Shown piece by piece: positions 21,781-33,624 of a DNA stretch of 64,000 nt. Source of the stretch: Mytilus galloprovincialis (Eukaryota > Mollusca > Bivalvia > Mytilida > Mytilidae); NCBI RefSeq assembly GCF_965363235.1, contig NC_134844.1:74145497-74209496 (forward strand). The letters run 5' to 3'. Under the pieces are notes generated by a model. That model saw nothing but the letters and a program-made list of their open reading frames with translations, did no database searches and was not told the origin of the DNA. The position numbers were made by a program, and so were the translations under genes. Each line of letters opens with the position of its first letter. Position 1 is the first letter of the stretch.

Positions 21781-23291
21781 CGTAGGCGTGTTAATTTCTA
21801 GGGCGATGGCTTTTTCTTGTGTTATCTGATGTTATGACGGGAGTTTCTTGTTACGAATCATTTACCTAAAACGAAAACAATAACATGTGATGAAATAATG
21901 AATTAATGAACACTTTATCATCATTATGATTATGCATAACACAAACGATATAAGTAATAATGAGAATAAACACTTCACAGAGCTTACATTCTCAGACATA
22001 CTACTGTTTTCTTTTGACAATCCCCTCTTAGCAATTCTTATGAATAATCAGAGTTGTAAAGTAAACGTCAGTTAGACAACATTCTAACAAAAATATTTTA
22101 GTTTGAATAAAACAAACACACAGAAATTTCATTTTGAAACCCAATGTTTTTTTTATAATTTCCATTTTGTAACCAATCAATTATTTTACAATAAATTAAG
22201 AATCATACATTCACATATAAGACTTTGATATGAGAAAAAAAATAACTTCGGTGCTTCGGGGAATGACACACTTCCCCTTTTTGTTCCTCGTTTTTGAGTA
22301 CTAACTAGTAAATTTATCTTTTTATAAAATTTTCTTTATTAAATATTTCAACTTATCTTGTGTGTTTTGCTGCGTTTTTTCTCTATATAATTATACAATA
22401 CATGCAGTCCGCACATGTGCTGCCCCATTACTCTTATTACCATAAAAATCCAACAACCAAATAACAGGGCATGGAGTCAATGCCACATGTAAGTGTAATG
22501 TTTTGTGAACTAGTGTATCGTGATAATGATTCTTCGTGTTTTGTCTCTATTTGTCGTGGCGTTGTCTTTTTTCTAGACTTATGTTCTATCGAAATGTTTT
22601 ACTCCGTTTAGCCAAAGTCTATGAACATGTATTAACAACGCACAGTATTCAATCTATAATTTTCTTATAATCAGAAGGAAACATATTCACTCAAATATCA
22701 TGTTGACGAATGTATGGTATGTATTTTCTAACACGTCGTATGTTACTTTCTAGAGTACATGTTAATCCTTAATAGGATAAACAACTTTCAATCGAATTTT
22801 TAAACGCAGTGTAAGTTTTTTTTTTTTATAAAAATCAAGTACTTAGCCACTGTCTTATCCAGACCATCTACCTCTTAAAAATATACATTATTGTCAGTGT
22901 CAGATGATAATGGTCGTGATATTCTCTAACAAAAACGCAGTATGATAACCTCGAGCGAAAAAAATGTAGTGTTTTTTTAGCCGTTAAACCTTGAAAGGCT
23001 TAACTTGGCGCCATTTTCATGATGATTAAAATGAAAACACTATGATCGCAGAATCCTTCAAAAAATATGTTTTATAAAAACAATGATAGCTATAATTGCA
23101 TTATCCTTCAAAAATGTTTTTCATTAAAACAATATAAGTTTTATATATGCTTTCTATAGTGTCGTGTCGTGCTTTTCTCTATTGAAGATTCATCCTAAAC
23201 ATGCATGAAATATCTGCCACTGGACGTAAGCCCCCAACAATCAATCTATCAATCTATTAGGGAAGGGGATGATATAGTCGACTTCATATTT
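21781..23291. other. Upstream flank of the coiled-coil gene; no gene seen
   Basis: A possible 5' UTR donor (GGTAAATG on the minus strand, near 21867) is visible, but no first exon can be fixed. The rest is AT-rich. 'atgaaatatctgccactggacgt' at ~23208-23230 is a dispersed motif shared with 24340-25270. Confidence 0.35.
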
Positions 23292-23354
23292 ACCAGCCTG
23301 CCATTAAGGTATAGAACCACTATTAGTGGTTCTATACCTTAATGGCAGGCTGGT
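23292..23354. repeat. Perfect inverted repeat (31-bp arms, 1-base loop)
   Basis: The arm ACCAGCCTGCCATTAAGGTA and the 11 bases that follow are matched without a mismatch by their reverse complement after a single T. It would extrude as a cruciform or fold as a hairpin in RNA. No target duplication flanks it. Confidence 0.95.
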
Positions 23355-24339
23355 CTGAGGGATATGTTTATATCTGGGCGAACAGTTTGCTGACTCTAGT
23401 CTGGTAGATGTTGTCTCTTTGAAACATTTGAATCTTGTTTTATAAATAAAACTTGGGTCAGGAAGTTCTGAAATTTTATTTAAAATAAAAAGAAACACAT
23501 CTTTTATTTATAATACAATCTATTAAAAGACACCAAAAATTTACATTTGAACATTTTCTCATTAAATGTATATAATCCAAGAAAGTAGAATACTGACCAG
23601 TAAGGTTCGTTTATTTATTATGACGTTATGGAAAGAAACTCTGAAATGTCCTGGGTTTTTGATTCGAAATTCCCAAATCGACTAAACGTTAAACAAAAAT
23701 TATCTCGGAGGCTAGGTGGTTTGCCAGAAAATGGCATATTGATATTAAAAAAATCTTGACATACTCTCAAAACATCAGCACAGTGGTTGTCTTTGATTAT
23801 AAATCAAAATATGTGTTGAAGTTGGCAATGCTCAGCAACTGACACCAGAAAAGTTCTGACTCTGTGTTCTCTAAGTACTTGAGAAGGATTTCTAAGTATA
23901 TAAAAAAAAAGATTGAAATTAGGTGCGTATCTCTACACCCATCTAATTGACCCCTGATGTTGACCACACCCTGGGACAATGGTACGATTTATGCAATTAC
24001 AAATAATCAAAATGATAACTGAAAAAGTACTCACATGTCGGCTATAATCATTTGTAGTGTAAATATGATATAATATTTTGTGATTGTTCCTAACATGTGT
24101 TTTCATATCTGATCAACACACCCCATGCACTGGTTGTATCAATAAGTTTCTATTTATATTTTGTACTACTATCTTGATGTAGTAGATAAGTCATATGTTA
24201 ACTTCCGGTAGTAAATTAGTATACATAGTATATGTAATTGTGTAAAAGACTATGGTAGAAGACGCAAGGTAGCTATTAATGTCATGTATTACGCAACAAG
24301 TCAAAGATGAAAAGATTAATATCATGTACATGTAGTTAA
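23355..24339. other. Intergenic, no gene seen
   Basis: AT-rich with no supported exon. Confidence 0.4.
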
Positions 24340-25270
24340 ACATACCCGAATTGTCAGTCGGTCACATTCGTGAGGAATACGAATGAAATATTTGGCACTG
24401 AACGTTGGGAACATATCAAAATTGATTGTTTGGTCATATTCCATTAATTGATGCTGAATATTAATGTTGCATACTGTAAGGTGGTTGCCAAGAAAGATGG
24501 CAGATTAAGGCAAATGTGAGAAAGCTTAAAAATGGTGGGAATAAAAACAAACCTAATACCCTTATTACCAACTGGTCAAACTAGTACGGAATACGAATGA
24601 AATATTTTGCCACTGGACGTTTGGCAAAGAACCACGGAGCATTTTATTTTCTGTTAATTGATGCTGGATAATAATGTTGTATACTGTAAAGTGGTTGGCA
24701 CGAAAGAAAGCAGATCTAGGCAAATGAGAGAAACTAACAAAAATGGTGGGAAATGGAATAAAAATAAACCTACCCTAATGTAATTCCGGTCAAACGAGTA
24801 CGGAATGTGATTGAAATATTTGCCACTGGAAGTTTGGAAAAGAATCATAACTGGTCAAAGTAGTACGGAATATGGTTGAAGTATTTGCCACTGGACTTTG
24901 GAAAAGAACGAAATAACGTTGATTAATAGCAATACATTCCGTTAATTCATGATTAATATCAATGTTGTATATTTGTTTGCCAGGTTAATTATTGCCAAGA
25001 TAGTAGGCAGACCAAGAACGATGAGAGAAAGAAGAAAAATGGTGGAAAAAAGAAAATAAAACAAACCTACCATAACTGGGCAAAGTAGTAAGGAACACGA
25101 TTGAAGTATTTGCCACTGAACGTTTTGAACAGAAACATAAAACTTGATTGTTTGAATCATTTCCCGTTAATTGATACTGATTTTAATTTTAAATACTGTA
25201 AGGTTGTTGTACAGAAAGATGAGAGGTCAAGAACGGTGAGAGAATAACGAAAATGGCAGGACATTGGGAT
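24340..25270. repeat. Degenerate tandem array, period ~210-226 bp
   Basis: About four full and one short (66-bp) unit. Each has 'gtcaaa.tagtacggaat', 'gaa.tatttgccactgga.gttt', 'ttaattgatgctga' and 'gagagaaa..aaaaatggtggga'. Starts are near 24350, 24577, 24787, 24853 and 25079. Minus-strand ORFs here repeat the same peptide and are by-products. Confidence 0.75.
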
Positions 25271-26822
25271 AAAAAAAAATCATATTAAAAAAGTAGAAAG
25301 ATCGGGGGAACTTTTTCATCTCATCAATGACATTCGTAAAACAATTTCATTTCTAGATTTATCACTCTATTTCTATTTCATCATCATAAAATTGATGCTG
25401 GTGTGGTGCAATCAACATTCCTAGCTCCAATTCGTAATTTGAAATGTGCATTGGTTTTCCAACATCATTAGTTAGTGAAATCAAATTACATTAATTGACA
25501 TAATATATACTCTCATGTATATGCATAGAACACGAAATTCTAATAATCAAGACTCTGCAAACATTAGAGCTGATTAAAACGGTCATGCGACAGAAGGAGA
25601 CATAACAAAGTACTTTTCTATACAAACAGTATAAATATACCGATGAAAATTGTTCGTCTAATTCACGAACACATCTTTGTACTTTTAGATGTTTGATGTT
25701 TATCGACAGACATTCTTTGTCAATTGTTCTTCATGAGGGCCTTGACCGGGTATACAGAATATAGAATAATGGTGAAAACTGTGCCAACTGATATGCTTCA
25801 GGGTATATATTTTGTGCGTGTGTGTGTGTGGGGGGGGCAAACAAATTGAGTGAGAGGTTATTAAGGTACTAAATTGTATAAAGAATTCAGAACATTGGAA
25901 TGTGTTAGAATATCAAATTAAGAACGATGGTCCCAAAAAGTTTAAAGAGTAGAGAAACTGGCCCGAAAAATAAAATAATACAGAAATTTAAAATCCCAAT
26001 TCAAACCCCAATACATTTTTATTGCAAACAATGATTCATTTGACACGTTCGAACATTTGTTTGAAATTCAAGGACGACCAGGGACGACAGAATCTCGTGA
26101 CGAAAGGTCAATTGTCACTTAGTCATTTTGCTTACTCGACACGTTTTGAATCAGATGATGGTGGTATAGTTCAACTTAGTTTACATAACAACTGAATTAT
26201 GTGAAATGACCCCCTTGATACCAATAAGCTAGCAATAACATTTTTGATAATCTTATGGATTTTAACCGTTTCTATGGTAAAAGATTATTTTCGTTAAAAC
26301 ACCTGTTTCTTTTGAAAAGCAAATAATATCAATTTATATCCTAGGGGAAATTGTTTGCAAATGCAGTGTAGCAGCATGTATCGAAGGTCAGATATAAAAC
26401 ATAATCTTGAATATTATTCTTATTATGCAATTTCCTGATAAGCTTTACATATTTCTGCATCCAAATGAAATATTATCGAATGGACAAACCTCACCTTCGT
26501 ATTTAGGATCTGCTTTTCACGCGGACTAAACTTTTCAATGGCTGTTTTATACAATCCTATAGAAACTTCCTATAAACGAGTTAGTGTGTACTGTTTCCCG
26601 TTGACCCGGAATAAAATTTTATTTTTATGACATAAATCACGCATCGTTTTTAACCACACAAAATTTTATTCATGTGTTCCGGTTATGAACATGAACTTAA
26701 GTACATCTATTTTCATTCTTAAAAATATTATGTTACCGTCACAATGTGAGCACCTCGGTGATCACTGTCTGCGCACGATATGAATAAATTAATTCTTTAA
26801 AAGTTGCGCGTGTCTGACTTTC
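25271..26822. other. Intergenic, no gene seen
   Basis: AT-rich. There is a GT/G-run near 25817-25837. No supported exon or repeat family. Confidence 0.4.
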
Positions 26823-28541
26823 TTATATCTGCACATCAGGCAGTTTTTGAAATGTAATAACTTTATATTGCAAATTAATAAATAACTCCTGTTTCGGGGA
26901 ATAAGTATAATGGTTGCTGATTGTTTCCACGTCCAGTGACAAATAGTTCATCTAAAATAAGCTTACAAAATGAAAGGTTTTTCAACGTGGAATATATGGG
27001 ATAAAAGAAAATTTGGACTGCTAGTAGGTGACTAAAGGATGAGATATACACAAAGGAGACAGCTACCCAAAGACCGTAAAACAAGACAATTTTAAGTCAA
27101 TAAAACATCGTTTTTTACAATCATGAGACAGTGTATGGCAATATACCACACTTTAATTCCGCCAGAGTCTAGAACAAATATAAATATCATAGAGACTATG
27201 GAAGTATATTGTCCAAAAGCTAAAGCATGCATTTGAAGCGTTTCTCTTATTGCACATCACAAAATACAAGAAATTAAGATGAATCTTACCAAGATTTCGC
27301 GATCTGCCTGTTCGATATCTTATTAACAACTTCGTTTTTTTCTTTTTTACCAATGAAACTGTATAGTGTGTTTTTTAGTTATACAATGTCATGTAGCAGG
27401 AAGGTATAAGAGGACTTGAAAGCTATCACTTGTGTCATTTGTTTATTTTAAAAACTTTATTGCATGACTCAGTCACTCAACGGATCGGATTAAGAAAATT
27501 TTGTACTAGACCTTGAAAAAAATATGTATCGACCATCTCCTTGTTTAATCTTCTTTTTCCAAAAAAAAAGGGGGGGGGGGGTACAAAATCACTCTTTTTT
27601 GTGGTAGATCATTCACTCCAAAGATGAAACATGCAAATACCAAATTTTACAAATTCTAAACTCGACACAGTGACTTCCTCCGTCCTTTTAAACAGTTTAA
27701 GAAATCGCCAGGAAAAATAACAAATATGTAAATAAATTATTTAAACCGTATTTGATTAAGTTTTTCAAAGTGCTTTGTTAAAATTAGATTGTTATTAAAA
27801 TAAGCTAATCATGCATGTCAATCGAAGAGATCTGCCTTGTACAAAATTAAAGAAAGGTGATATCGGTCAAGTATTTTACAAATGATGTCTTATTTGTACT
27901 GACCTTACGGCGTGTGATCATAATACTAATGATTTATCAGATAATATGTACATTACCTGTCCGTCCAGGTGTGTAATCCAGGTATTCTATTGAAATCCAA
28001 ACTTGTAAAGAAAAATGCATACAAAACTTGCAAAACTTTATAAGAAATGTGCAACAGTTGTGTCGTATATTGATCTTTCTAAAAGTGTCACTAGTTCAAG
28101 GGTCAAGAACATTTTTCTGTGGTGAAAACTTGTCTTGGCTCGGCTGATCAATGAACGGGATCAATCAAAACATTAACGTGTATGACAGTGTACATGGAGT
28201 AAGCGTTCATCCGGACAAAAAATATATTCGTGTGTACATGTACATGTAGAGAGTGTTCATCGGGACAACTATACATGTATACGTGTACATTTCATATGTA
28301 TAAACGTATAATTTTCATATGATAATTGATTCAAAGTTCATTATATATCTAGTGATTCATTACAGCTGATAATTTCGCAGTCAGGACTTTTTTCGAATAC
28401 CGGTATGTAATATTGTTTGTTGATCATGATGCTATCAATCCGAGAACAATCACGGTCTGTGTCAACGCGGTAGAAATCTTGAACGAGAGCTGCTGGTTTT
28501 TGAAAGAGCGATACATGTTCCGGTATTTTTATCAATAACAT
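26823..28541 (-). CDS. Candidate four-exon gene, 126-residue protein of unknown function
   Basis: Exons 28541-28364, 28001-27957, 27318-27290 and 26951-26823 join in phases 1, 1 and 0, and total 381 nt (126 codons plus TAA). The ATG sits in GACGCCATG with an in-frame stop just upstream. Exon 2 has a strong acceptor (tttttctttacaag) and donor (CAG/gtaatg). Exon 3 is a 29-nt microexon with a purine-rich, weak acceptor and a good gtaaga donor. The product is soluble, with no signal peptide and no domain I recognise; readable stretches include IEYLDYTPGRT and DIEQADREIL. The first part of the last exon (NYLSLDV) resembles a dispersed repeat motif seen at 23208 and in the 24340 array, so the ending may be repeat-derived or wrong. 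Phase closure favours a real gene, but there is no homology support. Confidence 0.35.
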
Positions 28542-28737
28542 GGCGTCAATTTATGTTATTGTATATCTTTCAGATCATTTGTCATAATTTTAATTGAAAT
28601 AAGGAGAAATTCCTGAAATTCTTAAAAAACAAAATTGTTTTTGAAACCCTACGGGAAATTACAACAAAGTGCTTCATTCAATGACGGATCGATGCAGTAA
28701 AATTAATAAACAACCATGTAGAAGGTACTTCCACAGT
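28542..28737. other. Upstream flank of the candidate gene
   Basis: No promoter element can be named with confidence. Confidence 0.3.
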
Positions 28738-28830
28738 GGCGGATCTAGAAATTTTCATAAAGGGGGGGGGGGGGCTCACTGACTGCCTTAAAAGGGGGCC
28801 CGCTGTAGTCTTGCTTCAACGATTCTTAAT
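28738..28830. mobile_element. Half copy of CAGTGGCGGATC-type MITE
   Basis: CAGTGGCGGATCTAGAAATT then a G run and 'ctcactgactgcc'. The same left half is seen at 58756. The right terminus is missing. Confidence 0.55.
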
Positions 28831-29544
28831 GTTGGAGACTGGAGAATGATGGAAGTTTAAATATATAGTCAAATGCATTAGGGAGCAACCATTTGATATC
28901 AATGTGTTTTTGTCTGAGTCAGAATACTTTTATCAGAGACCAGAATACTTTTTTAGGGGAAATAACAAACCCCACCCCTCCTTTGAAAATAAATGGTTGT
29001 TATATTAAGTTAGTGTTTATATAGTAAATAGGAAATAACGGCCCGCCAAATAATAGAAAAATTGAGATCAATAAGTGCACTTATAGCTACAAAGAATAAA
29101 GAAAAATTGAAAAAAAAAATAAACAGAGAGAGAAATTAAAGTATATAAAAATAAAGACCCCTTTTCCTACCATACAGACCCTCTGATATGACGGTTTCAA
29201 CGATAAGTTGACGATAACGTTATCTGAGAAAGTGAGTGTTCCCCTATACCGACCGTTGTCATTTAAAGATAATGTATACAGTGACCATGGGTTGAACCAG
29301 GTGAAAACGATCTACCTTTACGAGCTTACATCGAATTGTATTACATACATTTATGTAAAAAAAACTTATTTTGCCTCATTACTTTCTAAGTACTTCTCGT
29401 AAGGGTTTTATAAATCTATATGTTCAAAGTTTTTCGATAAATAAATATGTTTTGTTATATAACAATGATAATAAAATAAATAAACAAGCTCTGTTTTTAG
29501 ACGGCAAGGTTTACAAAACAAGGACATAACGTCGGGAATAAATA
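28831..29544. other. Intergenic, no gene seen
   Basis: AT-rich; no supported feature. Confidence 0.4.
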
Positions 29545-29984
29545 GAATGAAATTCAAAACAGTGTGGCTGTGGCCATTGATTGACACATTAAATTCACCC
29601 ATTGACTGGGACAATTTAGGTGAACGTTTGTATGTAACGACCACTGCTCACTATGTACTTTTTAAAGACACGTAAACTATGGGGTCACCAAAGGTTCTCA
29701 ACACCTTAATAAAGTAATTCGAAAAATTAATCAGAAATAACACGATGTTTTGATTTATATCAATTATATAAATCAAAACATAAAGGTTCCTGATTAATTT
29801 TTCGAATTATTTTATAACTAAAGGCGTTAAGAAACCTTTGGTGACCCCACAGTTTAAATGTCTATCGTAGGTACGTCGTGAACAGCGATCGTTACAGACA
29901 AACGTTCACGTAAATTGTCCCAGTCAATGGATGAATTTAATGTGTCGATCAATGGCCACAGCCACACTGTTTTGAATTTCATTC
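29545..29984. mobile_element. Foldback (palindromic) MITE, copy 2
   Basis: Same 440-bp palindrome as 530-972 with TA on both flanks (29543-29544, 29985-29986). Arm-specific differences (for example 'ctatcgtaggtacgtcg' now in the right arm) show it lies in the opposite orientation to copy 1. Confidence 0.85.
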
Positions 29985-30059
29985 TATCACTAAATAAAAG
30001 TTGCAGTATCGTCTTCTTAGAGCAAACATTAAGACAAACTATTGCACGTTTATTTTATG

Positions 30060-30330
30060 CTTCGTTCACACGGACATTTAATTCGAATTGAATTCGAATC
30101 GAATGCGAATCGAATTCGCTTATCGCGTTCACACACTCTTCTTTTTAATTCGAATTGATTCGAATTGGCTAACTCGAATTATCCAATTCGCACTAGAAAT
30201 ACGCTTTTGTTAATACGAATTAAAAGTTAACGTCGTTTGGACAGTAAAACGAATTTGACGCGCATTGTAATTCGAATTAGAATTGACGTTAGGACGTAAA
30301 ACGTTTCGAATGCGAATTACGCGTGAACTC
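30060..30330. repeat. Segment saturated with AATTCGAATT motifs
   Basis: Many overlapping self-complementary ATTCGAAT/GAATTCGAAT words lie between 'cgttcacacg' on the left and 'acgcgtgaac' on the right, which are roughly inverted. This is probably a MITE with short internal palindromes. No coding capacity. Confidence 0.6.
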
Positions 30331-30489
30331 AACATTAGACCCAATCCTTTTTCATCTTCTCAACAGTTATACTTCACTATTGTTTTCTGTGTTTGTTTGT
30401 ACGACAGAAGTGACAGAATGGTTGAATTTAAATAAGAATTGGACGATGGAAGGAATGGATGAGGGAAAGGCAACGACGAAATGGAATGG

Positions 30490-30740
30490 TTATTTAAAAT
30501 TGAAGAGGACCAAAAATACCAGAGGGCCATTCAAACTCATACGTCGAAAATAAACTGACAATGCATGCAATGGCTAAAAAAGACCAATAGAGAAACAATA
30601 GTACACAAACACATAACATTCAGAAACCTAAAGCCGACTGAGCAACACGAACCCCACTAAAAACTGGGGGTGATCTCAGGTGTTCCGGAAGGGTAAGCAG
30701 ATCCTGATCAATATGTGACACCCGTCGTGTTGTTCATGTT
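30490..30740 (-). repeat. Dispersed repeat family C (antisense)
   Basis: 'aaaaataccagagggccattc', 'aataaactgacaatgc', 'aaacctaaagccg' and 'gggtaagcagatcctgatc'. It aligns with 12655-12905. Confidence 0.75.
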
Positions 30741-31204
30741 ATTACAAAGCCGGAAATAAGTTTAATTCGATAGATCACATTCGGGGAAAAGTCACGGGGT
30801 TGTAGTTACGACATCAGGAATATATCCGTTATCATCAGCCTTTGGGCAGATAAAATATGTGCATTGGTAGGGGACATTGTTCTTGTATTTTTCTGTATTT
30901 TTTTTTGCAAAAAAATATTAAAAAAAAATACCGAACTCTAAATTCTAAAAGGGGAATTTCGTAAAATCCATAAAATTGTTAGTTTAACTAACCAACCAAC
31001 GGAACAATTAGAAATCAACTGTCATATATTCATGACTTGGTAATGGTAGATTAAACCTGGTTTATAGCTAGCACAACCTCCCATTTGTATGACAGTTGTT
31101 TATAGTGCATATAGTGCTCAAGTCAAAGAACAGAAGACGGTTATCAAATTGACCTTTGAGCATTGTTTGATAAGAAAGACTTGCACAACTTTTCATATTC
31201 CAAA

Positions 31205-32933
31205 ATGGTTTCAAGTTTTTTTCTTGTCTGCATTTATGAGACTTTATTACTTTCAAGTATATCCAGCGAGAATGTATCTACAGGTGATGAAAAATATGAA
31301 AAGATTTTCAAGGAACTTAATGATTTACGACATACCACTAGTAAGTATTTCTTCAATTAGAATTGATAGATTGGTATTTTAACTTTAACACCAATTTGAA
31401 CACTTTTGTGCTATTTCGTGGTGGTAAGTTTTTATTAATAGAGGAAGCCAGAGTGCCCCGCGGAGAGAACCTCCGACCTTCGGTAGGAAAACTAACGATC
31501 CCAGTCCCAAGAGCACCTGCCCAGTGCAAGATTCGACCTCGCAACCTCAGTGTTGAATGGCCAGTGATATTCGGTAGTAGCTGGACTATACTTAGAGCAC
31601 TCGGTGTGCGAGGCCCCTCCAATTAAGAAGGATACGTCCTTTGTTTCTGAGCTATTTGCGCTCAGATGCTATAGTCGTAAAAAAAACAAAATCACATGTT
31701 GTTGATGTCCTATAGATTATATAAGAACGACAAAGTATAATACACAAACATATAAAGAAAAAAGCAAAAGGGTGCCCTAAAATATGGAAAAAAAATATAG
31801 AATAATGGGCAAATAAATAAGAATAAAGTATGTACACTGAAATGAAGACCCCTTTGAGACCCTCTTTGATTGTATTTTTTTTAAATTTTCATTTTTCAGC
31901 TTTCCTGGTACATCAAAACAAACTACTCCAACTAAAACTTGCTAAAGTAGAAGAAAACGATTCGGCAAGATGTGAAAAGAGTAGAAAACGATTTGCTTCA
32001 GTTGGTAAGCATGGAAATAAAAATGTATTATTTACTTTAAGATTTCAAAGAATTGAGAACTAAAAATATATTGATCATTATCTTTATCAAACTAATATCA
32101 TTTGACTGACAACAAATCCACTAATTATAGTGTTAGTGATACCCGCAGGAATCGTTTGCTCAGCAGTAATGGCATCAATCTGACAAGAAAAATATAACAA
32201 CCAAAACATGAGGATAGTTATGTCACGTATCCAAATAAGTAAGACATCACGAGACTTTAGTGACGTAGCGACCCGCGATTTTGTGTCAATTTGTCCCATG
32301 TATAAAATGCATAGGTGCTTCCATGAAGTTTAATTTTTCTCATTAATCTGACCCATTTTTCTAACTTTTGCAGCTATATCACTCCAAATTTTGTCTAGTT
32401 TTAGGCCCCTACTCTGCAAAAGGGATCGTCTCTCTTTTAACAAATTTTAAGATAAAATTTTCGAACTTATAAACAGTTAACACGCATACACACAAAAAAT
32501 AGACATAAAGGGAAGGATATCTATTTTAATCATTTTATTTTTTTCAGATTTCCCAAGTGTTTTCTTCACTGTTGAAAATAACAACGACATGTCACTCGGT
32601 GATAACCAAGTTATTGCGTTCGACCACGTCGTAAGTAATGAAGGTAGTGGTTATGACACCTCAAATGGTATTTTTACTGCACCAACAAACGGAGTTTACG
32701 TATTCCACGTTCAAATTCGGGGAAATGAAGACCATACCTGTTTGGTAGATATTGTTAAAAAAGGGAACAGGCTGATATCAATCTGGCTTACATCAAATAC
32801 GTCCGACAGCAGTATGGCGGTTGTTCGCCTTAATGCCGGGGACAAAATTTGGATTCGAAATAGGCACTACAACGGTGGTGGTTGCCTCCTTGATGATTTA
32901 TCCAGTTTTTCTGGATTTTTACTTCACCAATAA
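31205..32933 (+). CDS. Secreted globular-head C1q-domain protein, copy 1
   Basis: Exons 31205-31340, 31900-32004 and 32548-32933 join in phases 1 and 1 to give 208 residues. Donors are gtaagt and gtaagc; acceptors are atttttcag and tttttttcag. Residues 1-21 form a signal peptide (MVSSFFLVCIYETLLLSS). Residues ~25-78 are charged and partly heptad-like (ENVSTGDEKYEKIFKELNDL, later LLQLKLAKVEEN), a short coiled coil. Residues ~81-208, all in exon 3, form a C1q/TNF-like jelly roll with the usual landmarks: FDHVVSN, GIFTAPTNGVYVFHV, a GDKIWI strand and a closing FSGFLL. There is no collagen region. Bivalve proteins of this type are secreted lectin-like recognition molecules; that role is by family. 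A SINE sits in intron 1. Confidence 0.9.
31425..31625 (-). repeat. tRNA-derived SINE in intron 1 of C1q copy 1
   Basis: On the minus strand it begins GGAGGGGCCTCGCACACCGA and carries TTGCGAGGTCGAATCTTGC, a decayed B box (GGTTCGAATC type). The intact version in copy 2 reads GAGTTCGAATC. A tRNA-unrelated body follows. ORFs on both strands here come from the SINE. Confidence 0.65.
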
Positions 32934-32935
32934 TG

Positions 32936-33340
32936 TGATATATATAAATACTCTTGTATTTTAGGATTTTCATTCTTTAATGCTACAAAAGCAATGTTAT
33001 GAAACGATTTATTCAAACAAGAAAAGAAAATGAAGACTGTGTCAATTGACATAGATGCCCCACTTGTAAATATACGTCAAATTCTGCAATTTCATCTGTT
33101 TACCAAGAGACATATTTCAAAATCGGCAACCCAAAATCGGACTGGAATTTTGTTTGGTTGTAATAAGCATGCATTGTGTATAAATTTCATGAAATTTGGT
33201 TAAGACAAAGTAAAGTAATTGAGAGTTACTCATGAACAGTGAAAGTTACGCTTGTTCCTGATTTGATGCCTGTTGTTCAGACACTGGTTCTCGTTGGTTC
33301 ATGTTTGTCATATTTGTTTTTCGTAAATTGTTTGTTATAA
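32936..33340. other. Spacer between the C1q copies
   Basis: Contains a degraded family D fragment ('tgacatagatgccccacttg') but no gene. No AATAAA follows the copy 1 stop closely. Confidence 0.45.
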
Positions 33341-33468
33341 GGGACGACATCAAAAGTTCAATGTAGGATACAAAAACTTAATTCACATAGTTTTTTCACT
33401 GACCCCCACACCCCTCTTAACCATAATTTGGGAAAAATTGATTGACCAATAGGGATAGATGTAAAATG
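33341..33468. mobile_element. Left half of a GGGACGACATC MITE at the duplication junction
   Basis: Starts GGGACGACATCAAAAGTTCA and matches the reverse complement of the right half of 56563-56789 up to its centre ('aatagggata.atgtaaaa'). It then stops, and the C1q copy 2 unit begins two or three bases later. Confidence 0.75.
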
Positions 33469-33624
33469 GATTAAACCTGGTTTATAGCTAGCATAACCTC
33501 CCATTTGTATGACAGTTGTTTATAGTGCATATAGTGCTCAAGTCAACGAATAGAAGACGGTTATCAAATTGACCTTTAAGCATTGTTTGATAAGAAAGAT
33601 TTGCACAACTTTTCACATTCCAAA

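Noticed and set aside
27895..27925. Additional microexon between exons 2 and 3 of the candidate gene at 26823-28541
   Set aside because: The only open acceptor-donor pair introduces an in-frame stop in the required phase.
31353..31626. Overlapping 87- and 89-codon ORFs on both strands in C1q intron 1, also at 33773-34046
   Set aside because: They coincide with the tRNA-derived SINE and are duplicated with it; no splice or domain support.
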